DNA of 8,840 bases, taken from assembly GCA_030430725.1 (NCBI GenBank), contig JAUIKP010000114.1, positions 1-8,840 on the forward strand. Direction: 5' to 3'. Each line of letters begins with the position of its first letter. The stretch's first letter is position 1. Below, piece by piece: positions 1 through 7,557 of this stretch. The notes beneath the pieces are model-generated. The model saw only the letters and a list, made by a program, of their open reading frames with translations. It was not told the DNA's origin and searched no databases. Source of the stretch: Nitrospiria bacterium. GTDB taxonomy: Bacteria; Nitrospirota; Nitrospiria; Nitrospirales; UBA8639. The position numbers were made by a program, and so were the translations under genes.

Positions 1-1
1 T

Positions 2-124
2 GTCATCACCTTTTATGCGGTGTATCCACTCTATTGGTCCATCGTCACCTGGATTGAGCAACACATGGTGAAAAATGGGACTGGGAGTATTCATACCCAA
101 TGGCTGCATGCAACAGACATATAA
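2..124 (+). CDS. C-terminal end of an unidentified protein (5' truncated by window)
   Basis: Reading frame 2 is open from the left edge to a TAA at 122-124 and gives 40 residues beginning VITFYAVYPLYWSIVTWIEQ and ending LHATDI. The first part is aromatic and hydrophobic (ITFYAVYPLYWSIVTWI) and could be a last membrane segment; the remaining 20 residues are polar. I do not recognise the family. The open frame at an edge and the membrane-like composition support a real gene end, but 40 codons is short evidence. No hairpin terminator is visible after it; 125-295 holds nothing I can name. Confidence 0.4.
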   Translation, partial: VITFYAVYPLYWSIVTWIEQHMVKNGTGSIHTQWLHATDI

Positions 125-295
125 GAACCAGAGGAACACGAATGGCTGTGGTACTCCAATCGCATTGGTTCCGATGTCTTCACGAAAGTCTAAACCATCA
201 TAGGCATAAAGGAACAAACCAACTCATTCCCAAAACCCTATCCGATCGGCTTGATACCAGATTGAGCTGTTTCGAGGGCCATCCCCAATGTCGAA

Positions 296-610
296 TCAGG
301 ATAAAAATCCCCATGTGGTTTTGAGTTGCGCCGCGAGCGGATGGTAAGTCAGGATTTCTCGAAATCCTTCACAATCATCTTTTTCCTGTTCAGGCCAAAT
401 CTCAAAATGCTCCCTGGTTGGAGGAGTCATCGCTCGCACATAATCCCACACATCCCCATCACTAAAGACCACGATCTTCCATTCATTGCTGGTCTGATAT
501 TCAACCTTGCCCCCTAAAATATCTCCAGCGACTAATTCCACGCTGGCCTCCTCACGTTCAATTGGCTGAAGTTCATTGAAGGCGGCATCGCAAAAGTCTT
601 CTCTGGTCAT
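296..610 (-). CDS. Small hypothetical protein, 104 aa (possibly DUF7693-like)
   Basis: ATG start at 610 with a good ribosome-binding site: AGAAGG on the minus strand (618-623), 7 nt before the ATG. The protein is acidic and soluble, with no signal peptide or membrane segment. The centre (residues 44-66) reads EWKIVVFSDGDVWDYVRAMTPP, a hydrophobic strand then an acidic D-x-D-x-x-DY turn. That pattern recalls the small DUF7693 family (W-x-L-x-x-Y-N-D-x-D-x-L-D-Y), but I rate this only as a resemblance. The C-terminal part is rich in charged and aromatic residues (HFEIWPEQEKDDCEGF). It is divergent from polX across a 226-base gap. Function unknown. The Shine-Dalgarno, the length and the lack of a credible competing gene on the other strand argue that it is real. 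Confidence 0.6.
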   Translation of the reverse strand: MTREDFCDAAFNELQPIEREEASVELVAGDILGGKVEYQTSNEWKIVVFSDGDVWDYVRAMTPPTREHFEIWPEQEKDDCEGFREILTYHPLAAQLKTTWGFLS

Positions 611-780
611 GTTGGTACCTTCTGGATAAAAAGAAAGAGACGGTCATGTTGTCAGTCAATTTTCAACCGCCTCACCCATCATCAACTCAACGTCTGTTCT
701 ATAGGTTTCACCGCAAAGCCTCACAACTTGCATGGAGTCGCATGCCCGTCTGATGTACCATGGTGCCAGAAACACCTGAT

Positions 781-797
781 TGGTAAAACTGTTACCA
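781..797. repeat. Short perfect dyad TGGTAA-N5-TTACCA upstream of polX
   Basis: The sequence TGGTAAAACTGTTACCA has two 6-base arms around a 5-base spacer. It lies 40 bases before the chosen polX ATG, within the 226-base divergent intergenic region 611-836. It could be an operator or a 5'-UTR stem. No strong sigma-70 promoter could be picked with confidence in this gap. Confidence 0.35.
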
Positions 798-836
798 TTA
801 TCAATAGAGGACCGAAATTTCCAAGGCCATTCGTCA

Positions 837-2564
837 ATGTCAGTTCATAACACCGAAATTGCCGAAATGTTCAGCCGTCTGGCGGAGCTTCTGGAAATCC
901 AAGGCGCCAATCCGTTCCGCATTCGAGCCTATCGTAAGGCCGCGCAGACCATCGAAGGGCTACCACACAGTGTGACTTCGATGTTGGCCGAGGGCTCGGA
1001 TCTTTCAGCCCTTCCTGGTATCGGAGAAGATTTAGCGACCAAAATTCAAGAAATTGTGGAAACGGGACATCTTTCACTTCTAGACCAGGTCAGTTCCCGA
1101 CTACCCGGTCAACTGGCGGAACTTGCCAAGATCCCAACTCTTGGCCCCAAGCGCGTGAAAATGCTCTACGACACACTCGGCATCCAGGATCTGAAGGGTC
1201 TGACTCAAGCCGCCCGATCCGGGAAAATCCGGAAGCTTCACGGATTTGGGCCAAAAACCGAAGAAAAAATTCTCGCAGAAACGGACAAACGCTCGGTCAC
1301 GGAGCAGCGGATCACAATCCGTACGGCGGAAGAGTTTGCGGAACCAATCCTCGACTATCTGAAAAGCGCGAAAGGAGTGAAAGACGCCATGATTGCCGGT
1401 AGCTATCGCCGGAGAAAAGACACGATTGGCGATCTCGATATACTGGTGACCTGCACACAGGCCAAAACCATCATGGATCACTTTGTGGCCTATGAGGACG
1501 TTGAGACTGTCGTCTCCAAAGGGCGGACCCGGGCAACCGTCATGCTCCGATCCGGCCTTCAGGTCGACTTGCGAGTCGTTCCCGAAGAAAGCTATGGGGC
1601 CGCTCTGCAATACTTTACCGGCTCCAAAGCACACAATATCGCGGTCCGGTCCTTGGCTATTAAAATAGGGCTCAAGATTAATGAATACGGGGTTTTTCGA
1701 GGAGAAACACGTCTCGCAGGACGGACGGAAAAAGAGGTTTACTCTCACGTCGGGCTCCCCTATATTGAACCGGAACTGCGGGAAAATTGGGGTGAGGTGG
1801 AAGCGGGGTTGCATCAAACCCTTCCCCGGCTACTCACACTCAACGATCTCCGTGGCGATTTACATGTACATTCCAAAGCCAGCGATGGGCGGTTTTCCAT
1901 CAAAGACATGGCCCTGGCCGCCCAGGAGCGTGGGTATGACTATCTCGCCATTTGCGACCATTCTCAACGCGTGACGATTGCCCACGGCCTTGATGCCAAA
2001 CGCCTTGCCTCACAGATTGAGGAGATCGACCGGCTCAATCACACATTCAAGGGCTTCACCATCCTCAAGGGGACGGAAGTGGATATCCTGGAGGATGGGT
2101 CCCTGGATCTCTGCGAAGACCTGTTACAACGTTTGGACTTGACGGTTTGCGCCATCCATGACAAATTTAATCTGCCACGGGCGAAACAAACAGAACGCAT
2201 CATTCGGGCGATGGATCATCCTGCGTTCTCTATCCTGGCACATCCCACCGGACGCATGATCAATGAACGGGAACCGTATGAACTCGACATGGAGAAGATT
2301 ATGGATGCGGCCGTGGAACGCGGCTGTTGCCTGGAGGTCAACGCTCAACCGGTACGCCTCGATTTGAATGATCGTCACTGCAAAATGGCGAAGGATATGG
2401 GGGTGAAAGTGGTCATTTCCACCGACGCGCACCGGACCACCGATCTGGATTTCCTGCGCTTTGGTGTGGGACAAGCCCGTCGGGGATGGTTGGAGCCGGA
2501 AGACGTCCTCAACACCCGCCCTCTCAAAGAACTCAGGAAGCTTCTTCGCCGGACATCATCATGA
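837..2564 (+). CDS. polX: DNA polymerase/3'-5' exonuclease PolX (family X with PHP domain), 575 aa
   Basis: Family-X repair polymerase that fills short gaps, as in base-excision repair, and through its C-terminal PHP domain removes 3' nucleotides and processes abasic sites (family knowledge). Order of domains: helix-hairpin-helix 8-kDa region (about 1-150, with [17 protein letters not shown] near 25-41 and the HhH segments [12 protein letters not shown] and IPTLGPKRV). Next is the nucleotidyltransferase palm [15 protein letters not shown] (188-202) with catalytic D199 and D201 and a third aspartate D244 in QVDLRVV. The PHP domain starts near 340 and all expected metal-ligand motifs are seen: H343/H345 (HVH), D374-H375, E414, H441, H469, E500 and D530/H532 (DAH). 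I chose ATG 837 because [21 protein letters not shown] is the usual PolX N-terminus and AAGG sits about 10 nt upstream; an in-frame TTG at 780 would only add 19 unlike residues. Length is normal. A decayed protease gene follows 35 bases downstream. Confidence 0.96.
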   Translation: MSVHNTEIAEMFSRLAELLEIQGANPFRIRAYRKAAQTIEGLPHSVTSMLAEGSDLSALPGIGEDLATKIQEIVETGHLSLLDQVSSRLPGQLAELAKIPTLGPKRVKMLYDTLGIQDLKGLTQAARSGKIRKLHGFGPKTEEKILAETDKRSVTEQRITIRTAEEFAEPILDYLKSAKGVKDAMIAGSYRRRKDTIGDLDILVTCTQAKTIMDHFVAYEDVETVVSKGRTRATVMLRSGLQVDLRVVPEESYGAALQYFTGSKAHNIAVRSLAIKIGLKINEYGVFRGETRLAGRTEKEVYSHVGLPYIEPELRENWGEVEAGLHQTLPRLLTLNDLRGDLHVHSKASDGRFSIKDMALAAQERGYDYLAICDHSQRVTIAHGLDAKRLASQIEEIDRLNHTFKGFTILKGTEVDILEDGSLDLCEDLLQRLDLTVCAIHDKFNLPRAKQTERIIRAMDHPAFSILAHPTGRMINEREPYELDMEKIMDAAVERGCCLEVNAQPVRLDLNDRHCKMAKDMGVKVVISTDAHRTTDLDFLRFGVGQARRGWLEPEDVLNTRPLKELRKLLRRTSS

Positions 2565-2598
2565 ACCATCGCTCATAGGGTTGATAAGATTTCCACAT

Positions 2599-3775
2599 AT
2601 GCTCAAACGCACCGTCACCCTGTTTCAACTGTTGGGATTCAAGGTCGGCATCGATTGGACCTGAACCTTTCTTGCCCTGCTGATTGTCTGGTCACTGGCC
2701 ATGGGGTTCTTTCCGCATGAATATCCGGATTTGCCGGAATCCACCTATTGGCTGATCGGCATTTCCGGGGCCATCAGACTATTCGGGTCTCTCAACCTAC
2801 AGGAGTTGTCTCACTCCCTGGTCGCAAGACGATACCATATTCCCATTACCCGCATTACCTTGTTTATTTTCGGTGGAGTGGCGCAAATGGACAAAGAGCC
2901 GCCGAATGCCCCATCCGAGATCCGCATGGCCATTGCCGGACCACCGGCAGGTTTCGTGTTAGCCGGATTGTTCTATGGGGCATGCGCACTGGAAAACTTG
3001 CAAGGCATTCCCCTGCCGGTTGTGGCAATTCTGGGCTACCCGGGATGTATCAACCTGGTCCTGGCCGTGTTAAATTTTTGGCCGGCCTTCCCCCCCCCGA
3101 CCGAGGGCGCATGTTCCACGCGATATCATGGCGCTGGAAGCGCGATCTTCGATGGGCGACACACCTGGCCTCCCACATCGGATCGGGTTTTGGATTCCTT
3201 CTGCTGTTCCTGGGTATCCTCAATTTCCTCCACGGCCGGCCACTGGATGGCATAGGGTTCTGCGTGCTGGGTCTCTTCCTCGACCGGGCCGCCAGCGCCT
3301 CTTACGATCAACTGCTCGCCAGGCAGGCTTTCGAAGGAGAACCGATCCAACGCTTTATGACAACCGGTGTGGTGACGGTGGCGCCGGATCTCTCCATTAG
3401 GGGATTCGTGGACAGGTACGTCTACCGACACCTCCACGTCTATCCTGTGGTCAACCATTCACAGCCCAAAGGCGGCATTCACTCAGGCCATGTCAACAAC
3501 ATGGCTTGCGAAGTACGGGACCATCGCACCGTCAACGACTTTTTCATTCCGTTGAATGATCACAACACCATTGCTCCCGATACCGACGTCATGCAAGCAC
3601 TCTCACTGATGAACCGGACCGGAAACAACGACTCATCGTCATGGGCAAGGATCGTCTCCTCGGCATTGTGGCCTTGAAAGACATCGTGAAATTTCTTTCG
3701 TTGAAGCTTGATCTGGAAGGACCCCGATACCCCGAAACTTCCCACCTCAGCAAACCGGAGACGTCTGTCAGATGA
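2599..3775 (+). pseudogene. Decayed M50 site-2-type metalloprotease with CBS region
   Basis: Remnant of a Rip/SpoIVFB-like intramembrane zinc protease with a CBS region at its C-terminus (about 390 codons). Recognisable pieces, in order: MLKRTVTLFQLLGFKVGIDWT; the stretch RITLFIFGGVAQMDKEPPNA with MAIAGPPAGFV; NFWPAFP; WRWKRDLRWATHLASHIGSGFG; the CBS part (RFMTTGVVTVAPDLSIRGFV, then NTIAPDTDVMQALSLMNRTGN); and the tail LGIVALKDIVKFLSLKLDLE. Lesions visible: an in-frame TGA at 2662-2664, where relatives usually have Trp; the HExxH zinc motif reads QELSH (CAG for CAC/CAT, near 2803); a run of nine C at 3090-3098 puts the frame out by +2/-1 exactly at the NxxPAFPLDGG motif, where the downstream frame reads PDRGRM; and a second shift of one missing base near 3624-3629. 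The terminal stop is TGA 3773-3775. Several independent hits including an active-site ligand make sequencing error an unlikely full explanation. The ribosome-binding site is also weak. Confidence 0.88.
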
Positions 3776-4065
3776 TTTCTCTCCCGACCTTCTGCGCATT
3801 CCATTCCCAGGCAATCTGAGAGTTTTCCTCAACCATTGTCATTAACACGACGCCATGTTGCTCCCGATACTCCGGCCAATTTCAAGCCGGTCCTTCAGAC
3901 CCTGTGTAGATTTTTTCGGGACCTACATCATGAGGCTGTCCCTTCCAACACCATGCGGACCCGCAAGGGGGTGGGACATTCTTATTCAAATTGTGGTAAA
4001 AATTTCCTTCGCCGATTAATTGGATCGGTTGATCGGTGCATGAGCACATTGGGCTAAGGCAAGGG
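3776..4065. other. Intergenic stretch without a supportable gene, ends at a terminator
   Basis: Open frames exist on both strands (for example a plus-strand frame ending in TAA at 4055-4057). They lack ribosome-binding sites, use weak starts and show no recognisable family. Because a strong intrinsic terminator follows immediately, this stretch may be the 3' tail of the old protease transcript or may contain a small RNA or very small gene. No tRNA or rRNA signature was seen. Confidence 0.4.
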
Positions 4066-4106
4066 AGGGCCTTTGAGGATGATGAAAGCCTCAAAGGCCT
4101 TTTTTT
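4066..4106 (+). terminator. Strong rho-independent terminator
   Basis: The perfect 11-base arms GGCCTTTGAGG (4068-4078) and CCTCAAAGGCC (4089-4099) are extended by a G-U and an A-U pair to 13 pairs. They enclose a 10-base loop and run directly into seven T (4100-4106). The T tract is on the plus-strand side only, so it stops rightward transcription. No recognisable intact gene lies in front of it; the closest is the protease pseudogene ending 290 bases upstream. Confidence 0.85.
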
Positions 4107-4148
4107 GTTCAACTTCATCAAAGGAGGGACCCCGCGTTTTTATCCAAA

Positions 4149-4373
4149 GGGAGTGTTGAATCATAAAGTTTTTCAAGGGCAAATTTGCCCAGGATGTGAT
4201 GACGCATCACAGGCTCCGGGTCGGTTCAAAGAAGTCCGTCCAGCAAGGCCGCAGCCGTTTTGACGCGCGGAGCGTACACTGAGTACGTGAGCACGGAACA
4301 ATGGCGACCTGCCTGCGCGAAGCCGCTACGGCGGAGGCAGGGAACACCGCTGGCGGCTTTTTTCAACAGACCC
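4149..4373 (+). repeat. Interspersed repeat, copy 1 (inverted relative to 8306-8578)
   Basis: This 225-base sequence recurs in reverse complement at 8306-8578. The part 4247-4373 matches 8306-8432 over 127 bases without a gap, with about nine substitutions by eye; the outer part 4149-4220 is also clearly the same. Internal structure: the 14-bp palindrome GGGCAAATTTGCCC (4177-4190); a stem CGTAC-ACTGA-GTACG (4273-4287); a larger stem CCTGCCT/AGGCAGG (4308-4314 with 4335-4341) holding an inner GCCG-CTA-CGGC; and a GC-rich end GCTGGCGGC followed by six T. No open frame codes for a transposase. This fits a non-autonomous, MITE-like or REP-like element; the resemblance to multicopy repeats of Nitrospira-type genomes is from memory. 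Confidence 0.85.
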
Positions 4374-4543
4374 CCAAACGTCATCCACGTTTACACCGGA
4401 TGTTGGTTCCACGCCACATCCATAGCCGGAACGAGGGTTGAAAGACGAAGAAGTGCAACAATCCCCAATCACAGTCAGGCAGTCAAAAAGGTAAAGAAAT
4501 GTTCCCGGCATGGCTCGCACAATTACACAAACGGAGGACCCAC

Positions 4544-5083
4544 ATGAGGAACCTTTCACAAAACAAGAGCGTTTTAGGAATAGCATTGGTACTTGGAGGT
4601 TTGACAGGAGGCCTTCTAATCGGGGAGGTAACTGAGGCGCAGAAGGTCCCTTTTTTTGATCGGAATGTTGTCCTTTTGGATTGCGTCGAGAGTGCAACCA
4701 GTACTTTTGTGGTTGATAATTTGTCATCGACCGTCGATGTGGAAATCAACAGAGGGATGGATTGTGCCGTAGCTGTGCAAAAGTTATTGACCAAAGGGTA
4801 TGTGCTGGGTCCCGGAGCCGGAGGTGTGACTTCCGGGGAGGCAACCTCACTGGATCACTTCTTGATGATTTTTCTCCTGAACCCCAATGATTTGGTTGAG
4901 CGAAGAATCGACACTCAGACTGTAAACCCCTCACGAGATTGTGTTGTTGGACAGAACTCACAGGGATGTTCCACGAATGTTGACAGACCAAAAACATTAA
5001 ATCCGACCGTGAATAGACAGGAGCCCCTCAGCCCGATAATACAAAGTCCTCGAAACCCGATCTTACAAAGGCGTACCCCTTAA
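4544..5083 (+). CDS. Small exported hypothetical protein with four cysteines, 179 aa
   Basis: The start at ATG 4544 is fixed by GGAGGA (4533-4538), 5 nt upstream; an in-frame extension to 4499 lacks such a site. Residues 1-32 form a classical signal peptide: basic MRNLSQNK, hydrophobic core VLGIALVLGGLTGGLLIG, and a likely cut after TEA (residue 32). The mature part of about 147 residues has four cysteines (47, 74, 133, 142), which would permit two disulfides in the periplasm or outside the cell. It starts with a mixed strand-like region (VVLLDCVESATSTFVVDNL), has a glycine-rich turn (LGPGAGGVTSG, about 88-98), and ends with a Pro/Asn/Gln-rich tail. No known family is recognised. It begins 171 bases after repeat copy 1 and is followed by its own hairpin terminator, so it is probably a single-gene unit. 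Confidence 0.72.
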   Translation: MRNLSQNKSVLGIALVLGGLTGGLLIGEVTEAQKVPFFDRNVVLLDCVESATSTFVVDNLSSTVDVEINRGMDCAVAVQKLLTKGYVLGPGAGGVTSGEATSLDHFLMIFLLNPNDLVERRIDTQTVNPSRDCVVGQNSQGCSTNVDRPKTLNPTVNRQEPLSPIIQSPRNPILQRRTP

Positions 5084-5107
5084 AACTATCCAGCGATAAA
5101 AACCAAT

Positions 5108-5138
5108 AGCCCGACGTCTCCACACGGCGTCGGGCTTT
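5108..5138 (+). terminator. Probable intrinsic terminator of the exported-protein gene
   Basis: Perfect 9-base arms AGCCCGACG (5108-5116) and CGTCGGGCT (5128-5136) enclose an 11-base loop, 25 bases after the stop codon at 5083. The T tract is short (TTT then GG), so it is weaker than the terminator at 4066-4106, but position and stem quality fit. Confidence 0.7.
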
Positions 5139-5644
5139 GGAGTGATCCGGCTACCTGGTGGCCGCTCTCGACCCGTGAGCGGATCGTTCTGCCGTCGTGG
5201 GGGGAGAGCACCCTCAATCGGAAGACCTGGGTGAATAGCTCTGCCATTGAGAAAATTTGATGGTTGGGACAGAATGCCTTTTATGCAAAGGAAGGGGGCT
5301 TACGGTTGGCTCTGAAACGGCGTACCCGGGTTGGACGGATCGAAAACCTGCATCCACTAAAAAACCCGACAACATGCAATCGCCTGAACCCCCAAGCCGT
5401 CCTTTCAGCCGCCCTGGCCTTCCAACCCGGACCGTCTTCTTCCATGATTATTCCTCGGCAGAATGTGCGGGGTGCCCAACCCGATCACATCCGACATGCA
5501 TACAGCCCATCGACCAATTCAATGTGAAAAATCTATACACCCACTTCCAGGGAACAGAAAATTCCTGCCTCTGCCAAACACCGAGCTTCCTCCCAAAAGA
5601 AAAAAAACTCTTTTAAAATCGCTGTCTTTCTTGGCCAAGCCGCT
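5137..5644. other. Gene-free stretch between convergent genes
   Basis: About 500 bases separate the rightward exported-protein gene from the leftward HPF gene. Several open frames of 60-120 codons cross it on the plus strand, but they begin at TTG or at ATG without a ribosome-binding site, differ in frame over the same bases, and encode proline/serine-rich sequence without a family. A small stem CCGCTC/GAGCGG lies at 5162-5182. At the right end a palindrome CTTGGCCAAG (5630-5639) and, read on the minus strand, an eight-T tract (5600-5607) sit below the HPF stop codon. They are 22 bases apart, too far for a standard terminator. I see nothing else. Confidence 0.45.
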
Positions 5645-6211
5645 TTAGGAAAAGGCAGCTTTATCGACGGCTCCTGAGACACCGGGAAGCGGATTGACCG
5701 TGGTCGCCTGCGGACCTTTTTCCCCGTCCTCAACATTGAACAAGACCTCCACCCCATCCTCAAGGTCCTCGAACTTCATGCCGTGTACGGCATTTTTGTG
5801 GAAATAGACCTCTCCTCCTCCGTCCTGAATAAGAAAGCCGTACCCTTCCAGGGGAAACAATTTCGAGATCACTCCGCGTAAGGGAATAGGGGGGACTCGA
5901 ATCTCCTTCGAAGATCGCTTGTCTCGAAATTTTTTCAATTCGATCCCAAGGGCAACAAACGCCGAGCGAATGGCCTCTTCAAACGTCTTCTCCTCTTTTC
6001 TGGCCGTGAGCGTATGTCGACCCGGCAATGTCACAACGACGAGGGCTTCTGCCACATTTTGGGATTTTTTGTGATGGGCATTTTTGGTGAGCGTCACCCG
6101 CCCGTGGATCAGATCCTCATGGCCGGCCTGTAGGTCAGCTATCCGACTTTCAATTTCCGTTTTCCACCGTGGGGTCATGGTCACATTGCGACTGTCAATT
6201 TGAAGATCCAT
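5645..6211 (-). CDS. HPF/RaiA-type ribosome-associated domain fused to a cold-shock domain, 188 aa
   Basis: Residues 1-100 have the S30AE/HPF pattern: the start MDLQIDSRNVTMTPRWKTEIESRI, strands with GRVTLTKNAHH and ALVVVTLPGRHTLTARKEEKTFEEAI, and a basic helix end ELKKFRDKRS. In known members this domain binds the 30S decoding region and holds ribosomes inactive. Residues 111-173 form a cold-shock (CSD) nucleic-acid-binding fold with RNP1-like GYGFLI (123-128), RNP2-like VYFHKN (135-140) and the usual ending EGEKGPQATTV in the slightly changed form DGEKGPQATTV. The long-HPF C-terminal dimerisation domain is absent; the CSD takes its place. Start at 6211 is chosen for GGGAAG (6220-6225), 8 nt upstream, and because the HPF fold begins there; an in-frame start at 6268 would add 19 residues. 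Likely a cytoplasmic translation or hibernation factor. It lies 114 bases behind the adenylyltransferase-like gene on the same strand. Confidence 0.9.
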   Translation of the reverse strand: MDLQIDSRNVTMTPRWKTEIESRIADLQAGHEDLIHGRVTLTKNAHHKKSQNVAEALVVVTLPGRHTLTARKEEKTFEEAIRSAFVALGIELKKFRDKRSSKEIRVPPIPLRGVISKLFPLEGYGFLIQDGGGEVYFHKNAVHGMKFEDLEDGVEVLFNVEDGEKGPQATTVNPLPGVSGAVDKAAFS

Positions 6212-6281
6212 AGTAATTTCTTCCCTCTCGATTTGAGTTTTAGAGACAACAGGCACTCGCATCACCACAAACTATGCTGTA

Positions 6282-6310
6282 AATATACTCATGGAAGTGC
6301 AAGGGGAAAA
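6282..6310 (-). promoter_or_regulatory. Possible sigma-70 promoter for the HPF-CSD gene
   Basis: Read on the minus strand, TTTTCC (6305-6310) and TATATT (6282-6287) are 17 bases apart. The -10 box is close to consensus and the -35 box is poor. It would start transcription about 65 bases before the HPF-CSD start codon, which would allow this gene to be expressed independently of the upstream gene. Prediction by eye only. Confidence 0.3.
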
Positions 6311-6314
6311 CCTG

Positions 6315-6326
6315 GGGGAATTCCCC
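6315..6326. repeat. 12-bp palindrome at the stop codon of the adenylyltransferase-like gene
   Basis: GGGGAATTCCCC is a perfect palindrome abutting the TAG stop (6326-6328) of the minus-strand gene, immediately before the possible HPF-CSD promoter. It may be a protein-binding site or chance; there is no T tract on the minus strand directly after it, so it is not a standard terminator. Confidence 0.3.
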
Positions 6327-7243
6327 TAGCACCAGCCCACTTGACACAGTGCGGTCATGGGCCCACATGTTTTCAACCGATCAAGCTCCGACTCATTCTT
6401 CACCAAAAAGCCTCCGGCAAAACCCAAGGCATTCACGGAAATGTCTTCAAAACACTCAGTGGATCGTGGAATCAATAACATCCACTCTCGTGTGACTAGT
6501 AAATTATATGGACCAGGGCTCCTGGTTTCCCCTCCCGTTCCACCATCCGACACCCCGAGAACCCGTAACATATGGAGATATAGCTTCAGCAACTCTTGTG
6601 CCCCGTTCAAGGGCGAAACGATCCATTCGGAATTCATTCGGAGCAACCCATGGGTAAAAGGAAACCCGGGAACCTTCCCAATCATTTCCCCAAATCGGGC
6701 TGTCTTCAAAAGAGGTTCAATGGGAAGTTGAGGCACTTCAGAGGTGAAGGAAAGCGGGACCATTTGTAAATGCTTATGTCGTTGACTCGCGCCGGCAGCT
6801 TTCCCCGCATTATAAAAAACAAGCCCTTCCAATTCGTTCAAACAGAGCAACACGCCTTCGAAATCACTCAGCGTGAGGAAGGATTCCTGTTCCTGAAACG
6901 ATCGGGTTACCATAAGTATGTGATGATTCAGAACGGTAAATTTATTCAATAAACACAGATGGGTATCGGAAATGTCCGCCACAAACAGATCCTGATCGTA
7001 AGGCAGAAAGGGGTCCTGATCCATTTTGGCAGTCTTGGAGGGGTGCCGTTGATCGACCTTTGCCTGCACCTTCCCGGACAAATTGGAGACAATTCGAATA
7101 ACAAAATTGACACCGGCTTGTTCCACCAACTCGAAACGGGTGGGAATCCTATGAATCGCGCCTCGGTACATAGCATAAGCGGTTCTGGCTTGCACCTTGG
7201 CTTGCAAGGTCCCCGGTTCGAATCGCTGAATAACAACGGCCAT
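6326..7243 (-). CDS. Ap4A phosphorylase / ATP adenylyltransferase-like protein (HIT superfamily), 305 aa
   Basis: Resembles the Apa1/Apa2 family, which splits diadenosine tetraphosphate with phosphate into ATP and ADP, or the reverse adenylyl transfer. Seen in order: DPFLPYDQDLFVADISDTHLCLLNKF (77-102), VLNHHILMVTRSFQEQE (104-120), the HIT-like active-site loop GASQRHKHLQ (151-160) with His156, His158 and Gln160, then PYNLLVTREWMLLIPRS (245-261) and NALGFAGGFLV (271-281). All conserved blocks of the family are present and the length of about 300 residues is normal. His156 would be the nucleophile by analogy. Start ATG 7243: an AGGAG lies 14 nt upstream, rather far, so the exact start is slightly uncertain. 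It is probably cytoplasmic. Same strand as the HPF-CSD gene, which follows after 114 bases. Exact substrate (Ap4A versus another nucleotide) cannot be read from sequence. Confidence 0.88.
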   Translation of the reverse strand: MAVVIQRFEPGTLQAKVQARTAYAMYRGAIHRIPTRFELVEQAGVNFVIRIVSNLSGKVQAKVDQRHPSKTAKMDQDPFLPYDQDLFVADISDTHLCLLNKFTVLNHHILMVTRSFQEQESFLTLSDFEGVLLCLNELEGLVFYNAGKAAGASQRHKHLQMVPLSFTSEVPQLPIEPLLKTARFGEMIGKVPGFPFTHGLLRMNSEWIVSPLNGAQELLKLYLHMLRVLGVSDGGTGGETRSPGPYNLLVTREWMLLIPRSTECFEDISVNALGFAGGFLVKNESELDRLKTCGPMTALCQVGWC

Positions 7244-7557
7244 GATTTTTCTTCATTCTCCTAAGCATGCCATCGCTATAAGATGGGATATCTCGCTCAC
7301 AGGAACATCTTCTTAAGAGAGTACCTCATTTTTCTCAATAGATAACAGTCTTTGGTCAAAACGCCGCCAGATTCAGCTAAACCTTTAAACAACAAAACCT
7401 GGCCGTCAATACAAGAGCCAGGAATCATGATTGCCGGCCAACACACCCTGACAAACATAGCGCATGTCGGATGAGCCAGGATTTTTCAGTCTTTTGGCAC
7501 CTGAAATCCCTTCTGCTTGTTGATTATGGTAAAAAACTACCTCCATGAGACCTTAGG

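Noticed and set aside
780..836. Upstream TTG start for polX adding 19 residues
   Set aside because: No ribosome-binding site for it, and the added residues do not belong to the PolX N-terminus, which begins at ATG 837.
1101..1817. Long minus-strand open frame (238 codons) inside polX
   Set aside because: It is antisense to the conserved palm domain of polX and arises from codon bias; it has no family resemblance.
3836..4057. Open frame of 73 codons ending just before the strong terminator
   Set aside because: TTG start, no ribosome-binding site, composition not protein-like. The terminator position alone is not enough to call a gene.
4149..4373. CRISPR or integron attC interpretation of the hairpin-rich repeats
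   Set aside because: Only two copies, about 4 kb apart and inverted; no regularly spaced short repeats or spacers, and no integrase or cas gene.
5257..5616. Plus-strand open frame of 119 codons in the gap before the HPF gene
   Set aside because: TTG start without a ribosome-binding site, Pro/Ser/Thr-rich composition without family features, and overlapping frames equally long. Treated as noise.
5600..5639. Possible terminator behind the HPF-CSD gene (CTTGGCCAAG palindrome and minus-strand T tract)
   Set aside because: The palindrome has no usable loop and the eight T lie 22 bases away, so it does not form a standard intrinsic terminator.
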